Source: Rhodothermaceae bacterium (GTDB taxonomy: Bacteria; Bacteroidota; Rhodothermia; Rhodothermales; JAHEMB01). Taken from it: a DNA stretch of 7,511 nt. How positions within the stretch are numbered: position 1 is the stretch's first letter; each line of letters begins with the position of its first letter. The position numbers and the translations under genes are program-made. The stretch lies in contig JAHEMB010000147.1 in the NCBI GenBank assembly GCA_024643915.1, positions 1 through 7,511 on the forward strand, read 5' to 3'. Shown piece after piece: positions 1 to 5,473 of this stretch. The notes beneath the pieces were generated by a model that worked only from the letters and a program-made list of their open reading frames with translations, searched no databases and was not told where the DNA came from.

Positions 1-833
1 CCCAGGTCGGGCGCGGCGCGGCGGAGCGTGTGCCAGTCGAGGTCAACGTCCACTTCCGTTTCGATGGTGACGAGTTGTTTGCTCAGGAGGGCGTCGGCGC
101 GGTGGTTGGCCAAGCCCTCCTTCGCGCGCTTGCCTTTCACCTCGTCGGCGTGCGCCAGCAGGTTTTCCACGGTCGCATACTCCTGCAACAGCTTCATCGC
201 CGTCTTCTCGCCAATGCCGGGCACGCCGGGGACGTTGTCGCTCGCGTCGCCCATGAGGGCCAACATGTCGATGAATTGAGGCGGTTCGAGGCCATACTTC
301 TCCCTGAAGGTCTCCTCCGTGATGGGGTCGAACTCCTCGCCCCGGTGCGCCGGGCGGCAGATGGAGATGCGCGGGCTGAGGAGCTGCTGAAAATCCTTGT
401 CGGGGGAAACGATGATAACGTTGGCGCCGTCGGCCTCGGCCTGCCGGGCGAGCGTGCCGATGACGTCGTCCGCTTCCACCCCTCCCACCTCGATCACGGG
501 AATATCGAGCGCCTCGACGATCTCCTTGATAAACGGGAGGTTCTTTAGCAGGTCGTCGGGCGGGGGATCGCGGTGAGCTTTGTAATCATCGTAGAGCTCG
601 TCGCGGAAGGTGCCGCCTGGGCCCATCACGTCGAAGACGACGGCCATGTGATCCATGCCGTGCTCCTCGATCAACTTGAGGAGCGACGCCGTAAAACCGT
701 ACGACGCCGACGTGTTCATCCCCTTTTTGTTGATGAGCGGGCGGCTGATAAAAATGAAATGCGCGCGGTAAGCGAGCGCCATCGCGTCGAGCAGGTACAG
801 GCGCTTGGCCTCACCGTTCTGCTTCTCGGGCAT
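1..833 (-). CDS. polA: DNA polymerase I, N-terminal part (5'-3' exonuclease domain), cut by window edge
   Basis: The 277 visible codons encode the 5'-nuclease (FEN-like) domain of DNA polymerase I, which removes RNA primers and flaps during lagging-strand synthesis and repair. The start is LYLLDAMALAYRAHF (Asp16 is the first metal ligand). It continues with VVFD (Asp68), an FRDELYDDYKAHR arch-like segment, GGVEADDVIGTLA (Glu120, Asp122, Asp123), SPDKDFQQL (Asp145, Asp147), GDASDN (Asp196, Asp199) and the helix-3-turn-helix segment VPGVPGIGEKTAMKLL (201-216). All expected metal-binding acids are present. The polymerase domain lies outside the window, so I cannot say whether the middle 3'-5' exonuclease is active. 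The ATG at 831-833 sits inside the end of the Nudix gene, giving a 23-base overlap. There is no clear Shine-Dalgarno sequence, only an A-rich stretch, so translation probably depends on ribosomes finishing the upstream gene. The reading frame is intact to the edge. Confidence 0.96.
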   Translation of the reverse strand, partial: MPEKQNGEAKRLYLLDAMALAYRAHFIFISRPLINKKGMNTSASYGFTASLLKLIEEHGMDHMAVVFDVMGPGGTFRDELYDDYKAHRDPPPDDLLKNLPFIKEIVEALDIPVIEVGGVEADDVIGTLARQAEADGANVIIVSPDKDFQQLLSPRISICRPAHRGEEFDPITEETFREKYGLEPPQFIDMLALMGDASDNVPGVPGIGEKTAMKLLQEYATVENLLAHADEVKGKRAKEGLANHRADALLSKQLVTIETEVDVDLDWHTLRRAAPDL

Positions 834-1272
834 CTTGTTTCTGCGTTAACTTTTTCTTCTCTACCGGCGCCGTCACGCGCTTGAGCAGCGTCCGGTCCGA
901 CTGATAGGAGAGTTTGGAGAACGCCTCGCGGACGGGGACCCAGCGGACCTCGTCCACTTCGCGCGGATCATGGCGGCCCGCTTTGCGAACGGGTTCGAGC
1001 AGGTACCACTCTACCGTCTTATGGATGCGGACGGTGTCGCGGCGGAAGCGGTAGGTGGTAGTGGGCAGGCGGCGCTTGAGGCGGCAGGAGTAGCCAGTCT
1101 CCTCGCGCACCTCACGCAGCGCCGCCTCCAGTGCCTCCTCGCCCGGCTCGATCCGCCCTTTCGGAAGCGTCCACACGCTCTTCCCGCGCATCGTCCGCGT
1201 GCGGATCAACAGCACCCTCCCCCGCTCCATCACCAAGCCGCCCGCAGAATGTTGCTCTTCGATGCGACTCAT
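811..1272 (-). CDS. Nudix hydrolase (MutT/Ap4A-hydrolase-like)
   Basis: A 153-residue single-domain Nudix protein that should cleave a nucleoside diphosphate linked to another group. The Nudix box is complete: G39, five residues, E45, seven residues, then REVREETGY with R53, E54, E57, E58 and G60, so the Mg-binding glutamates are intact. The preceding WTLPKGRIEPGE and the later HKTVEWYLLEP resemble Ap4A hydrolases of the Ndx1/MutT1 type more than classical MutT. This substrate guess is inference; 8-oxo-dGTP or other nucleotides are also possible. The C-terminus is a basic, charged tail (EKKKLTQKQDAREAER) whose last codons overlap the polA start. I chose the ATG at 1272 because it begins just before the domain's first strand. 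An in-frame TTG at 1323 would add 17 non-conserved residues and would lie within a palindromic repeat. It is cytoplasmic and co-directional with purU and polA. Confidence 0.92.
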   Translation of the reverse strand: MSRIEEQHSAGGLVMERGRVLLIRTRTMRGKSVWTLPKGRIEPGEEALEAALREVREETGYSCRLKRRLPTTTYRFRRDTVRIHKTVEWYLLEPVRKAGRHDPREVDEVRWVPVREAFSKLSYQSDRTLLKRVTAPVEKKKLTQKQDAREAER

Positions 1273-1305
1273 GTTGGCGTGGTCGTAGGAAGGCCCTGTG
1301 AGGAA

Positions 1306-1372
1306 ATAAGCTCCAAACTGCAAGCTCCAGATTACAAGGGAGCTGAAAGAAGCTTTGGGATTTGGAGCTTAT
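1306..1372. repeat. 67-base nested inverted repeat between purU and the Nudix gene
   Basis: ATAAGCTCCAAA at 1306-1317 is the perfect reverse complement of TTTGGAGCTTAT at 1361-1372 (12 of 12). Inside it, AGCTCC at 1323-1328 pairs with GGAGCT at 1339-1344 around a 10-base loop. The core AGCTCC thus occurs four times, twice in each orientation. The element is more AT-rich than its flanks and starts 12 bases after the purU stop on the minus strand. No T-run follows it on either strand, so it does not look like an intrinsic terminator. It could be an intergenic palindromic repeat family, an mRNA-stabilising or processing hairpin, or a decayed element end. The pairing is read directly from the sequence; its function is unknown. 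Confidence 0.75.
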
Positions 1373-1384
1373 CTGAGGGGGTGT

Positions 1385-2254
1385 CTATGCGAAGACGACG
1401 GTCTTGTTCTCGTGAACGATGACGCGGTCCTCAAGGTGCCAGCGCACCGCCCGCGCCAGCACTGTCCGCTCAATATCCTGCCCCAGTTCCTTGAGGGTCT
1501 GGACGGAGTGCCGGTGCGAGACATGGCGCACATCCTGGTCGATGATCGGCCCCTCGTCGAGGTCCGCCGTGACGTAATGAGCGGTTGCGCCGATGAGCTT
1601 GACGCCCCGCTCATAGGCCTGCCGGTACGGGTCGGCGCCGACGAAGGCGGGCAGGAAAGAGTGATGGATATTGATGATCCGGTTGGGGTAGCGCCCAACG
1701 AACGCTTCGCTCAGGATCTGCATGTAGCGCGCCAGCACGACCAGGTCGGCCTGCCCGTCGAGGAGGTCGAGCATGCGGGCCTCGGCCTCGGGCTTCGTCT
1801 CGCGCGTGACGGGCACGTAATGGAAGGGCACGCCGAAGCGCTCCACGGCCTCCCGCAAATCCGCGTGGTTGCTGATGACCATCGTAACCCTCGCCGGCAA
1901 CTCGCCGCGCAGCCAGCGCCACAGGACCTCCAGCAAGGCGTGGTCGTATTTCGAGACGAGGAGGGCCACCGCTTTCTCTTCGGCGGCGTAGCTCATGCGC
2001 CAGGCCATGTCGTAACGTTTCGCCACCGCGTCGGCGAAGGCGCGCTCCAGCACGGGCCGCGAAAGGTCGAGGTGGGGCGTCTGAAACTCCAGACGCATGA
2101 AGAAGACGCCGCCCTCAGGATCGGTCGAGTATTGATCGAGCGCGTTGATGTTAGCGCCGTGGTTGTAAAGAAAGTTGGAAACGGCGGCCACGATGCCGGG
2201 ACGGTCGGCGCATCGGATGAGCAGGCGGGCAGTGGTTTCACGGGCGTCCGTCAT
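1385..2254 (-). CDS. purU: Formyltetrahydrofolate deformylase
   Basis: A 289-residue enzyme that hydrolyses 10-formyltetrahydrofolate to formate and tetrahydrofolate, balancing one-carbon pools and supplying formate for purine synthesis. The N-terminal ACT domain (about residues 8-85) has ADRPGIVAAVSNFLYNHGANI and GGVFFMRLEF. The formyltransferase-fold domain (about 93-285) has VALLVSK, the conserved LARYMQILS, INIHHSFLPAF with Asn195 and His197, and DLDEGPIIDQ with Asp233. These match the Asn/His/Asp catalytic triad of the GART-like fold. HHSF in place of the NIHPS of purine transformylases, together with the ACT domain, favours PurU. Length is normal (E. coli PurU is about 280 residues), and the ATG places the ACT domain correctly. 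No Shine-Dalgarno sequence is visible. It is the first gene of a minus-strand run and diverges from the cupin gene across 72 bases, which should hold its promoter; I cannot identify one with confidence. Confidence 0.96.
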   Translation of the reverse strand: MTDARETTARLLIRCADRPGIVAAVSNFLYNHGANINALDQYSTDPEGGVFFMRLEFQTPHLDLSRPVLERAFADAVAKRYDMAWRMSYAAEEKAVALLVSKYDHALLEVLWRWLRGELPARVTMVISNHADLREAVERFGVPFHYVPVTRETKPEAEARMLDLLDGQADLVVLARYMQILSEAFVGRYPNRIINIHHSFLPAFVGADPYRQAYERGVKLIGATAHYVTADLDEGPIIDQDVRHVSHRHSVQTLKELGQDIERTVLARAVRWHLEDRVIVHENKTVVFA

Positions 2255-2326
2255 AACAAAGGAACCGGGCAGCGCATCAGGGGGTCAGTTGAAGCTTCGC
2301 GTAAGGTAGGCATTTTCCTCTTGTCG
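2255..2326. promoter_or_regulatory. 72-base divergent intergenic region (purU / cupin epimerase)
   Basis: This gap must supply the promoters for purU (leftward) and probably for the cupin gene (rightward). It contains an 8-base palindrome GAAGCTTC at 2291-2298 and a TTGAAG (2289-2294) that could be a -35 box for rightward transcription, but I see no convincing -10 at the right distance. The assignment of regulatory content rests on the divergent layout, not on recognised boxes. Confidence 0.35.
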
Positions 2327-2827
2327 ATGCATTCACAGAATCAGGCGCCCCCTGTGGCGTGGAAGGACGCAGCCATCGATGGCTGCGCCCTCCGCCCCCT
2401 CAAGAAATTCAGCGACGAACGCGGCTGGCTGGCTGAGTTTTTCCGCGAGGACGAACTGCCCGCCGCCCTCCACCCGGCGATGGGCTATCTCTCCCTGACG
2501 CACCCCGGCGTGGCCCGCGGCCCGCACGAACACGTCGACCAAACTGACCTTTTCGTCTTTTTCTCCGGCACGTTCCGCCTCTATCTGTGGGACGCCCGCG
2601 AAGGCTCCGCGACGCAGGGCCACCGGCAGATGGTGGAGCTGGGCGAGGCCACACCCGCCATCGTCCTCGTGCCGCCGGGCGTGGTGCATGCTTACCGCAA
2701 CGTCGGCGACGCGGACGCCCTGATCATCAACTGCCCCAACCGCCTTTACGCAGGCGAGGGCAAGCAGGAGCCTGTCGATGAGATCCGCCACGAGGACCAC
2801 CCCGACTCGCCTTTCGTGATGGGCTGA
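2327..2827 (+). CDS. RmlC-like cupin, dTDP-4-dehydrorhamnose 3,5-epimerase family protein
   Basis: A 166-residue single-domain cupin related to RmlC, the epimerase acting at C3 and C5 of dTDP-4-keto-6-deoxyglucose in dTDP-rhamnose synthesis. Family landmarks in order are SDERGWLAEFFRE (29-41), GYLSLTHPGVARGPHEH (53-69, His67 being the likely catalytic base of the RG-x-H motif), LYLWDARE (85-92), VPPGVVHAYRN (115-125), NCPNRLYAGEG (135-145) and DEIRHEDHPDSPF (151-163). Two features differ from true RmlC: the usual Gln-x-Lys after the catalytic His is QTD here, and the protein is slightly short. No rmlA, rmlB or rmlD neighbours lie in the window. Its substrate is therefore uncertain; another nucleotide-sugar epimerase or isomerase is possible. 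The ATG at 2327 is the natural domain start. The frame is open far upstream only as antisense to purU. No Shine-Dalgarno sequence is visible. The HAD gene follows after 57 bases and may be cotranscribed. Confidence 0.85.
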   Translation: MHSQNQAPPVAWKDAAIDGCALRPLKKFSDERGWLAEFFREDELPAALHPAMGYLSLTHPGVARGPHEHVDQTDLFVFFSGTFRLYLWDAREGSATQGHRQMVELGEATPAIVLVPPGVVHAYRNVGDADALIINCPNRLYAGEGKQEPVDEIRHEDHPDSPFVMG

Positions 2828-2842
2828 CTGGCCAAGCTGAAC

Positions 2843-2868
2843 GGGCGAAGGCGCGCGCGCTCACGCCC
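2843..2868. repeat. GC-alternating run with flanking inverted repeat
   Basis: Between the cupin and HAD genes, (GC)5 at 2851-2860 is flanked by GGGCG (2843-2847) and CGCCC (2864-2868). This could form a small hairpin or an alternating purine-pyrimidine structure. No T-run follows, so I do not call it a terminator. Confidence 0.35.
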
Positions 2869-2884
2869 ACACTTTCACACGCAA

Positions 2885-3574
2885 ATGAAGCTGCTCCTTT
2901 TCGACATCGACGGGACGCTGCTGCGGGTGAACGGGCGGGGGCGTGAGGTGATTGAGGACGCCCTGGCGCAACGCTTCGGAAAGGCTTTTACGACCCACGG
3001 CGTTGGCTTTTCGGGTCGGACGGACCCGCAGATCTTTCGCGACGTGCTGTTGCTGAACGGCTTCACAGACGAGGAGGCAACCTCCCTCCTGCCCGACGCG
3101 CTTGACGCCTACGCCGGCCTGCTTCCCGGCGTGCTGCGGCCCGCGCATGTGGCCCTCCTACCTGGTGTGCAGGCCCTTCTGGTGCATCTCCACCGGCGCA
3201 ACGATGTGCAGCTCGGCTTAGTCACGGGTAACTTGGAGCCGACGGCCTACTTGAAGCTGCACCTGGCGGGGCTGGCCGACTTCTTTCCCCTCGGCGCCTA
3301 TGGCAGTGACCACGCCGACCGCAACCGGCTACCTGAGGTGGCCCTGGCCCGTGCCCGGCAATTCACCGGACGCCGCCTGGACGGACAAGACGTGGTGATT
3401 ATCGGTGACACGGAGCACGACATCGCCTGTGGGCGAGGCCTCGGGGCGTTCTCCGTCGGTGTCTGTACGGGCCATTACGCCCGCGCCGACCTCGCTGCCT
3501 GCGCCCCCGATCTGCTCCTCGACGACCTGACAGATGTGGCAGGCTTCCTGAGCGCCGTCTTAGACCGTCCTTAG
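2885..3574 (+). CDS. HAD-family hydrolase (phosphoglycolate phosphatase-like)
   Basis: A 229-residue haloacid-dehalogenase superfamily phosphatase, predicted to be cytoplasmic. Motif I is FDIDGTLL (nucleophile Asp7, acid/base Asp9), motif II is LVTGN (Thr114), and motif IV is VIIGDTEHDI (Asp175, Asp179), which binds Mg. The motif III basic residue appears to be Arg148 in NRLPEVALARA rather than the commoner Lys. An alpha-helical C1-type cap occupies about residues 15-95 and includes the FSGRTDPQIFRDVL segment typical of Gph-like members. The substrate cannot be told from sequence; phosphoglycolate or another small phosphomonoester is possible. The ATG starts directly at the first strand. It follows the cupin gene on the same strand after 57 bases. 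Its TAG stop (3572-3574) overlaps the TAA stop of the opposing L,D-transpeptidase gene, leaving no separate intergenic terminator. Confidence 0.9.
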   Translation: MKLLLFDIDGTLLRVNGRGREVIEDALAQRFGKAFTTHGVGFSGRTDPQIFRDVLLLNGFTDEEATSLLPDALDAYAGLLPGVLRPAHVALLPGVQALLVHLHRRNDVQLGLVTGNLEPTAYLKLHLAGLADFFPLGAYGSDHADRNRLPEVALARARQFTGRRLDGQDVVIIGDTEHDIACGRGLGAFSVGVCTGHYARADLAACAPDLLLDDLTDVAGFLSAVLDRP

Positions 3575-4551
3575 CGGGAGGCGCGCTGTGCTCGGACGCG
3601 GTCGAAGTATTTCTGCTGTGGTGTTCCGGCCGGTACGTCGTACGGATGCGCCGGCAAATCGGCCCGCGTGAGCACCGGATACCGCTTCTTGAACTCGAAC
3701 GGCGACGGGTGAGCCTCCGGCTCAGACCCGATGACGAGCACCGTGGTGCCCGGCTTCTTCGGGATCGTCACGCCCATCGACCCCACCCCCGAACCGGCCC
3801 CCGTCACCCAGGAATCGGCCCAGCCATAGATCCACTGGGCATCGGCATCGACAAGGCGGACGCAGCCGTGGCTCGTCGGGCCACCCGTCGGCATGGGATA
3901 CTGGTGGACGTGCATGCCGCGCTCGTTGTGGAAGTTGAACACCCAGCGCATTTCCCACGGCTCGCCTGGCGGGCTGAGGGAGGAGACGCGGAACTCGGTT
4001 TTCCAGTTGAAATTGTAGCGCCCGTTCGGCGTCGGCGTCTCTTTAGGGTTGCCCGTATTGACAATGCCCCACCGCTCTAGCTTCCCATTCTGGTAGGCCG
4101 CAAACGCCTGCTGCGTCTTGTCGATGATGAAGAGCTTGTCGAAGTCGCGGGCGCCGGGGTAGTAGCGGGGGAAGGGCGAATAGGCGCGCAAGTCGAGGTC
4201 GAACTGGGTGGGCACCACGATGGTGTCGCCCACCTGCATGTTCTGGATCAGCTTGCGGTTGATGAGGTTGACGAGCTTGGCCCGCTCCTTCCCCTTCTCC
4301 ACGTCCCCTTCGCCAATGAAGTGGTAGAGGTTATTGCGCGCGAGGACGCTGTTGTCGCGGCTGCTGTAGAGGACGTAGTATTCGTAATAGACTTCGGGAA
4401 TCTCATCCAGATTCTCGGTGCGGCGGTTCAGGACGCGCTCTAGCTCCTCCTGGTCGATGTAGCTCTGCGCCGACACGGGCAGAACCGCTCCCAGGGATAC
4501 GAGCAGGGCCAAAAAGGCTCCTCCAGCACGTAGCAAAGTCATGGCTTTCAT
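3571..4551 (-). CDS. Exported L,D-transpeptidase (YkuD domain)
   Basis: A 326-residue periplasmic L,D-transpeptidase, expected to form 3-3 cross-links in peptidoglycan or attach proteins to it. The signal peptide is residues 1-28: basic start, hydrophobic FLALLVSLGAVLPV, and a likely cut after VSA before Gln29. Residues about 30-115 form a region ending in INRKLIQNMQVGDTIVVP, which resembles the end of a LysM peptidoglycan-binding repeat; this assignment is tentative. The YkuD domain (about 137-275) starts with KLFIIDKTQQAFAAYQNG and carries GMHVHQYP and the catalytic SHGCVRL with Cys230, His228 and Arg232. A tail of about 50 residues (276-326) follows. Either the ATG at 4551 or the one at 4542 fits the signal peptide; I use the first. 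The stop overlaps that of the convergent HAD gene. A TATAAC box lies 5 bases upstream of the start. Confidence 0.93.
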   Translation of the reverse strand: MKAMTLLRAGGAFLALLVSLGAVLPVSAQSYIDQEELERVLNRRTENLDEIPEVYYEYYVLYSSRDNSVLARNNLYHFIGEGDVEKGKERAKLVNLINRKLIQNMQVGDTIVVPTQFDLDLRAYSPFPRYYPGARDFDKLFIIDKTQQAFAAYQNGKLERWGIVNTGNPKETPTPNGRYNFNWKTEFRVSSLSPPGEPWEMRWVFNFHNERGMHVHQYPMPTGGPTSHGCVRLVDADAQWIYGWADSWVTGAGSGVGSMGVTIPKKPGTTVLVIGSEPEAHPSPFEFKKRYPVLTRADLPAHPYDVPAGTPQQKYFDRVRAQRASR

Positions 4552-4706
4552 TGTCTGTTATAAACGTTCGCGTCCAGATCGGACCACGTCATCAGGCTGG
4601 CTCATACCACGAAAATTCGCCTCTTCGGTTTCCGCGAAGCCCGTGTTTTTGCCGTCTATAGGATCTCGGCGGTAGCGAATTACGACTTAGACACAGTAGC
4701 GAACCA
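4552..4706. other. 155-base intergenic region between the PPTase and L,D-transpeptidase genes
   Basis: No gene is visible. It should carry the L,D-transpeptidase promoter on the minus strand. Near the PPTase end there is a direct repeat GTAGCGAA (4672-4679 and 4696-4703, offset 24). An inverted repeat ACTTAG (4685-4690) / CTAAGT (4707-4712) overlaps the PPTase stop codon. A weak hairpin CTTCG/CGAAG (4623-4639) is also present. None of these is followed by a T-run on the minus strand, so no terminator for the PPTase gene can be named. Confidence 0.5.
4557..4562 (-). promoter_or_regulatory. Possible -10 box just before the L,D-transpeptidase start
   Basis: On the minus strand TATAAC ends 5 bases before the ATG at 4551. 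Used as a -10 element, it would place transcription start at or next to that ATG, giving a leaderless message or a 9-base leader before the second ATG at 4542. No good -35 match is found 16-19 bases upstream (the best is TGGTCC), so this is weak. Confidence 0.2.
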
Positions 4707-5402
4707 CTAAGTTACGGCACCGGTCACTCCGTTGCCCCGGTCTTCTTCCGGTTTCGACGGTTTTTCCTCCCCCGCAGTGTCCCCCGCATAGGCGATGGCC
4801 AGGAAGTGGCCGGCGCGCTCAATGAACCGGGCCTGCCATGCTGCCCCTCCGTCCGGATGCACGAAGGCGATGCCGTCGCCCGCCTCGATTTCCAGGCGCA
4901 GCTTTTTCGGAGAGAGGCGAAAGCCGGTGCGCAGGCCCTTCAGGGTGGCCTCCTTGAGCGTCCAGCACAGGATGAGGGCGTGGGTTTGCTCGAAAGGGAG
5001 CGTGTCGAGGAGGTGATGCTCGTCGGGATGCAGCAAGAAACGAGGCAGGCCGGGGTGGCGCGGCTGGATGGTCTCCAGGTCAACGCCCACGGGCCGGCGG
5101 GCGATGGCGGCCACAGCGTGCGGGCCGGCGTGCGTAATGGAGAGCGAGATATCGCAGCCAAGGGCTTCCACACAGCCGTCGTTGGCCACGCGCAAGACCA
5201 CCTCTGTCGGCGCCGCGCCCAGCCGCTCGGCCAGCAGCGTCCGCGCCGCCGCCCGCCCCAGGACGAACTCGCGCCGCCGTTTCGCCAGCCCGAACGACTG
5301 CAGCCGCTTCCGCTCCTCCGCAGAGAGCAGTGCCTCCCACGCTGCCGCCTGCGCCGCGTCGTAGGTCAGCCAGTGATAGGCGATGTCGTCGGGCAGTTTC
5401 AT
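4707..5402 (-). CDS. 4'-phosphopantetheinyl transferase (Sfp type)
   Basis: A 231-residue enzyme that moves the phosphopantetheine arm of CoA onto a serine of acyl or peptidyl carrier proteins. The two pseudo-repeat halves are visible. The N-terminal half contains RREFVLGRAAARTLLAERLG (43-62), the usual Sfp-type stretch before the core. The core has SLSITHAG (86-93, His91), VGVDLETI (105-112, Mg ligands Asp108 and Glu110) and CWTLKEATLKG (146-156, Trp147, Lys150, Glu151, Lys155). All signature residues are present, so it should be active. The size is that of Sfp/EntD types rather than the AcpS type of about 120 residues. The last 25 residues are a charged, Gly/Pro-rich tail (GEEKPSKPEEDRGNG) beyond the fold. 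No synthase or carrier-protein gene is nearby, so the target could be the fatty-acid ACP or a distant secondary-metabolite system. It lies 71 bases downstream of sodA, behind a strong terminator. Confidence 0.93.
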   Translation of the reverse strand: MKLPDDIAYHWLTYDAAQAAAWEALLSAEERKRLQSFGLAKRRREFVLGRAAARTLLAERLGAAPTEVVLRVANDGCVEALGCDISLSITHAGPHAVAAIARRPVGVDLETIQPRHPGLPRFLLHPDEHHLLDTLPFEQTHALILCWTLKEATLKGLRTGFRLSPKKLRLEIEAGDGIAFVHPDGGAAWQARFIERAGHFLAIAYAGDTAGEEKPSKPEEDRGNGVTGAVT

Positions 5403-5410
5403 CGGGTAGT

Positions 5411-5416
5411 GATATA
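5411..5416 (-). promoter_or_regulatory. Possible -10 box just before the PPTase start
   Basis: On the minus strand TATATC lies 8 bases before the PPTase ATG and directly beyond the sodA terminator T-run. As a -10 box it would give an almost leaderless transcript. The matching -35 position would fall inside the terminator stem and does not resemble a consensus, so confidence is low. Confidence 0.2.
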
Positions 5417-5417
5417 C

Positions 5418-5446
5418 AAAAAGGGCGGCAGGTTGCCCTACCGCCC
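5418..5446 (-). terminator. Rho-independent terminator of the superoxide dismutase gene
   Basis: Read on the minus strand, GGGCGG-T-AGG pairs with CCT-G-CCGCCC (nine Watson-Crick pairs and one G-U) around a GCAA tetraloop of the stable GNRA class, followed at once by TTTTTG. On the plus strand the G-U becomes a C-A mismatch, so the element is oriented for leftward transcription. It begins 28 bases after the sodA stop codon. Confidence 0.93.
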
Positions 5447-5473
5447 GGAATTATCGCGGAAAAGCGTGAGAAG

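Noticed and set aside
30..548. 172-residue plus-strand open frame
   Set aside because: It is antisense to the PolA 5'-nuclease domain, whose motifs are complete on the minus strand.
573..884. 103-residue plus-strand open frame
   Set aside because: It is antisense to polA and the end of the Nudix gene; no recognisable motif.
1273..1323. Longer Nudix protein starting at TTG 1323
   Set aside because: The extra 17 residues overlap the palindromic repeat and are not part of the Nudix fold; the ATG at 1272 fits better.
1355..2326. Long plus-strand open frame running through the purU region into the cupin gene
   Set aside because: It is antisense to a clear PurU protein with intact motifs, and its translation resembles no family until the cupin starts at 2327. 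GC-rich codon bias explains the absence of stops.
4623..4650. Hairpin CTTCG/CGAAG followed by TTTTT on the plus strand, considered as a terminator
   Set aside because: The stem is only 5 bases, the T-run is 6 bases away, and no plus-strand gene ends upstream of it; the flanking genes are on the minus strand.
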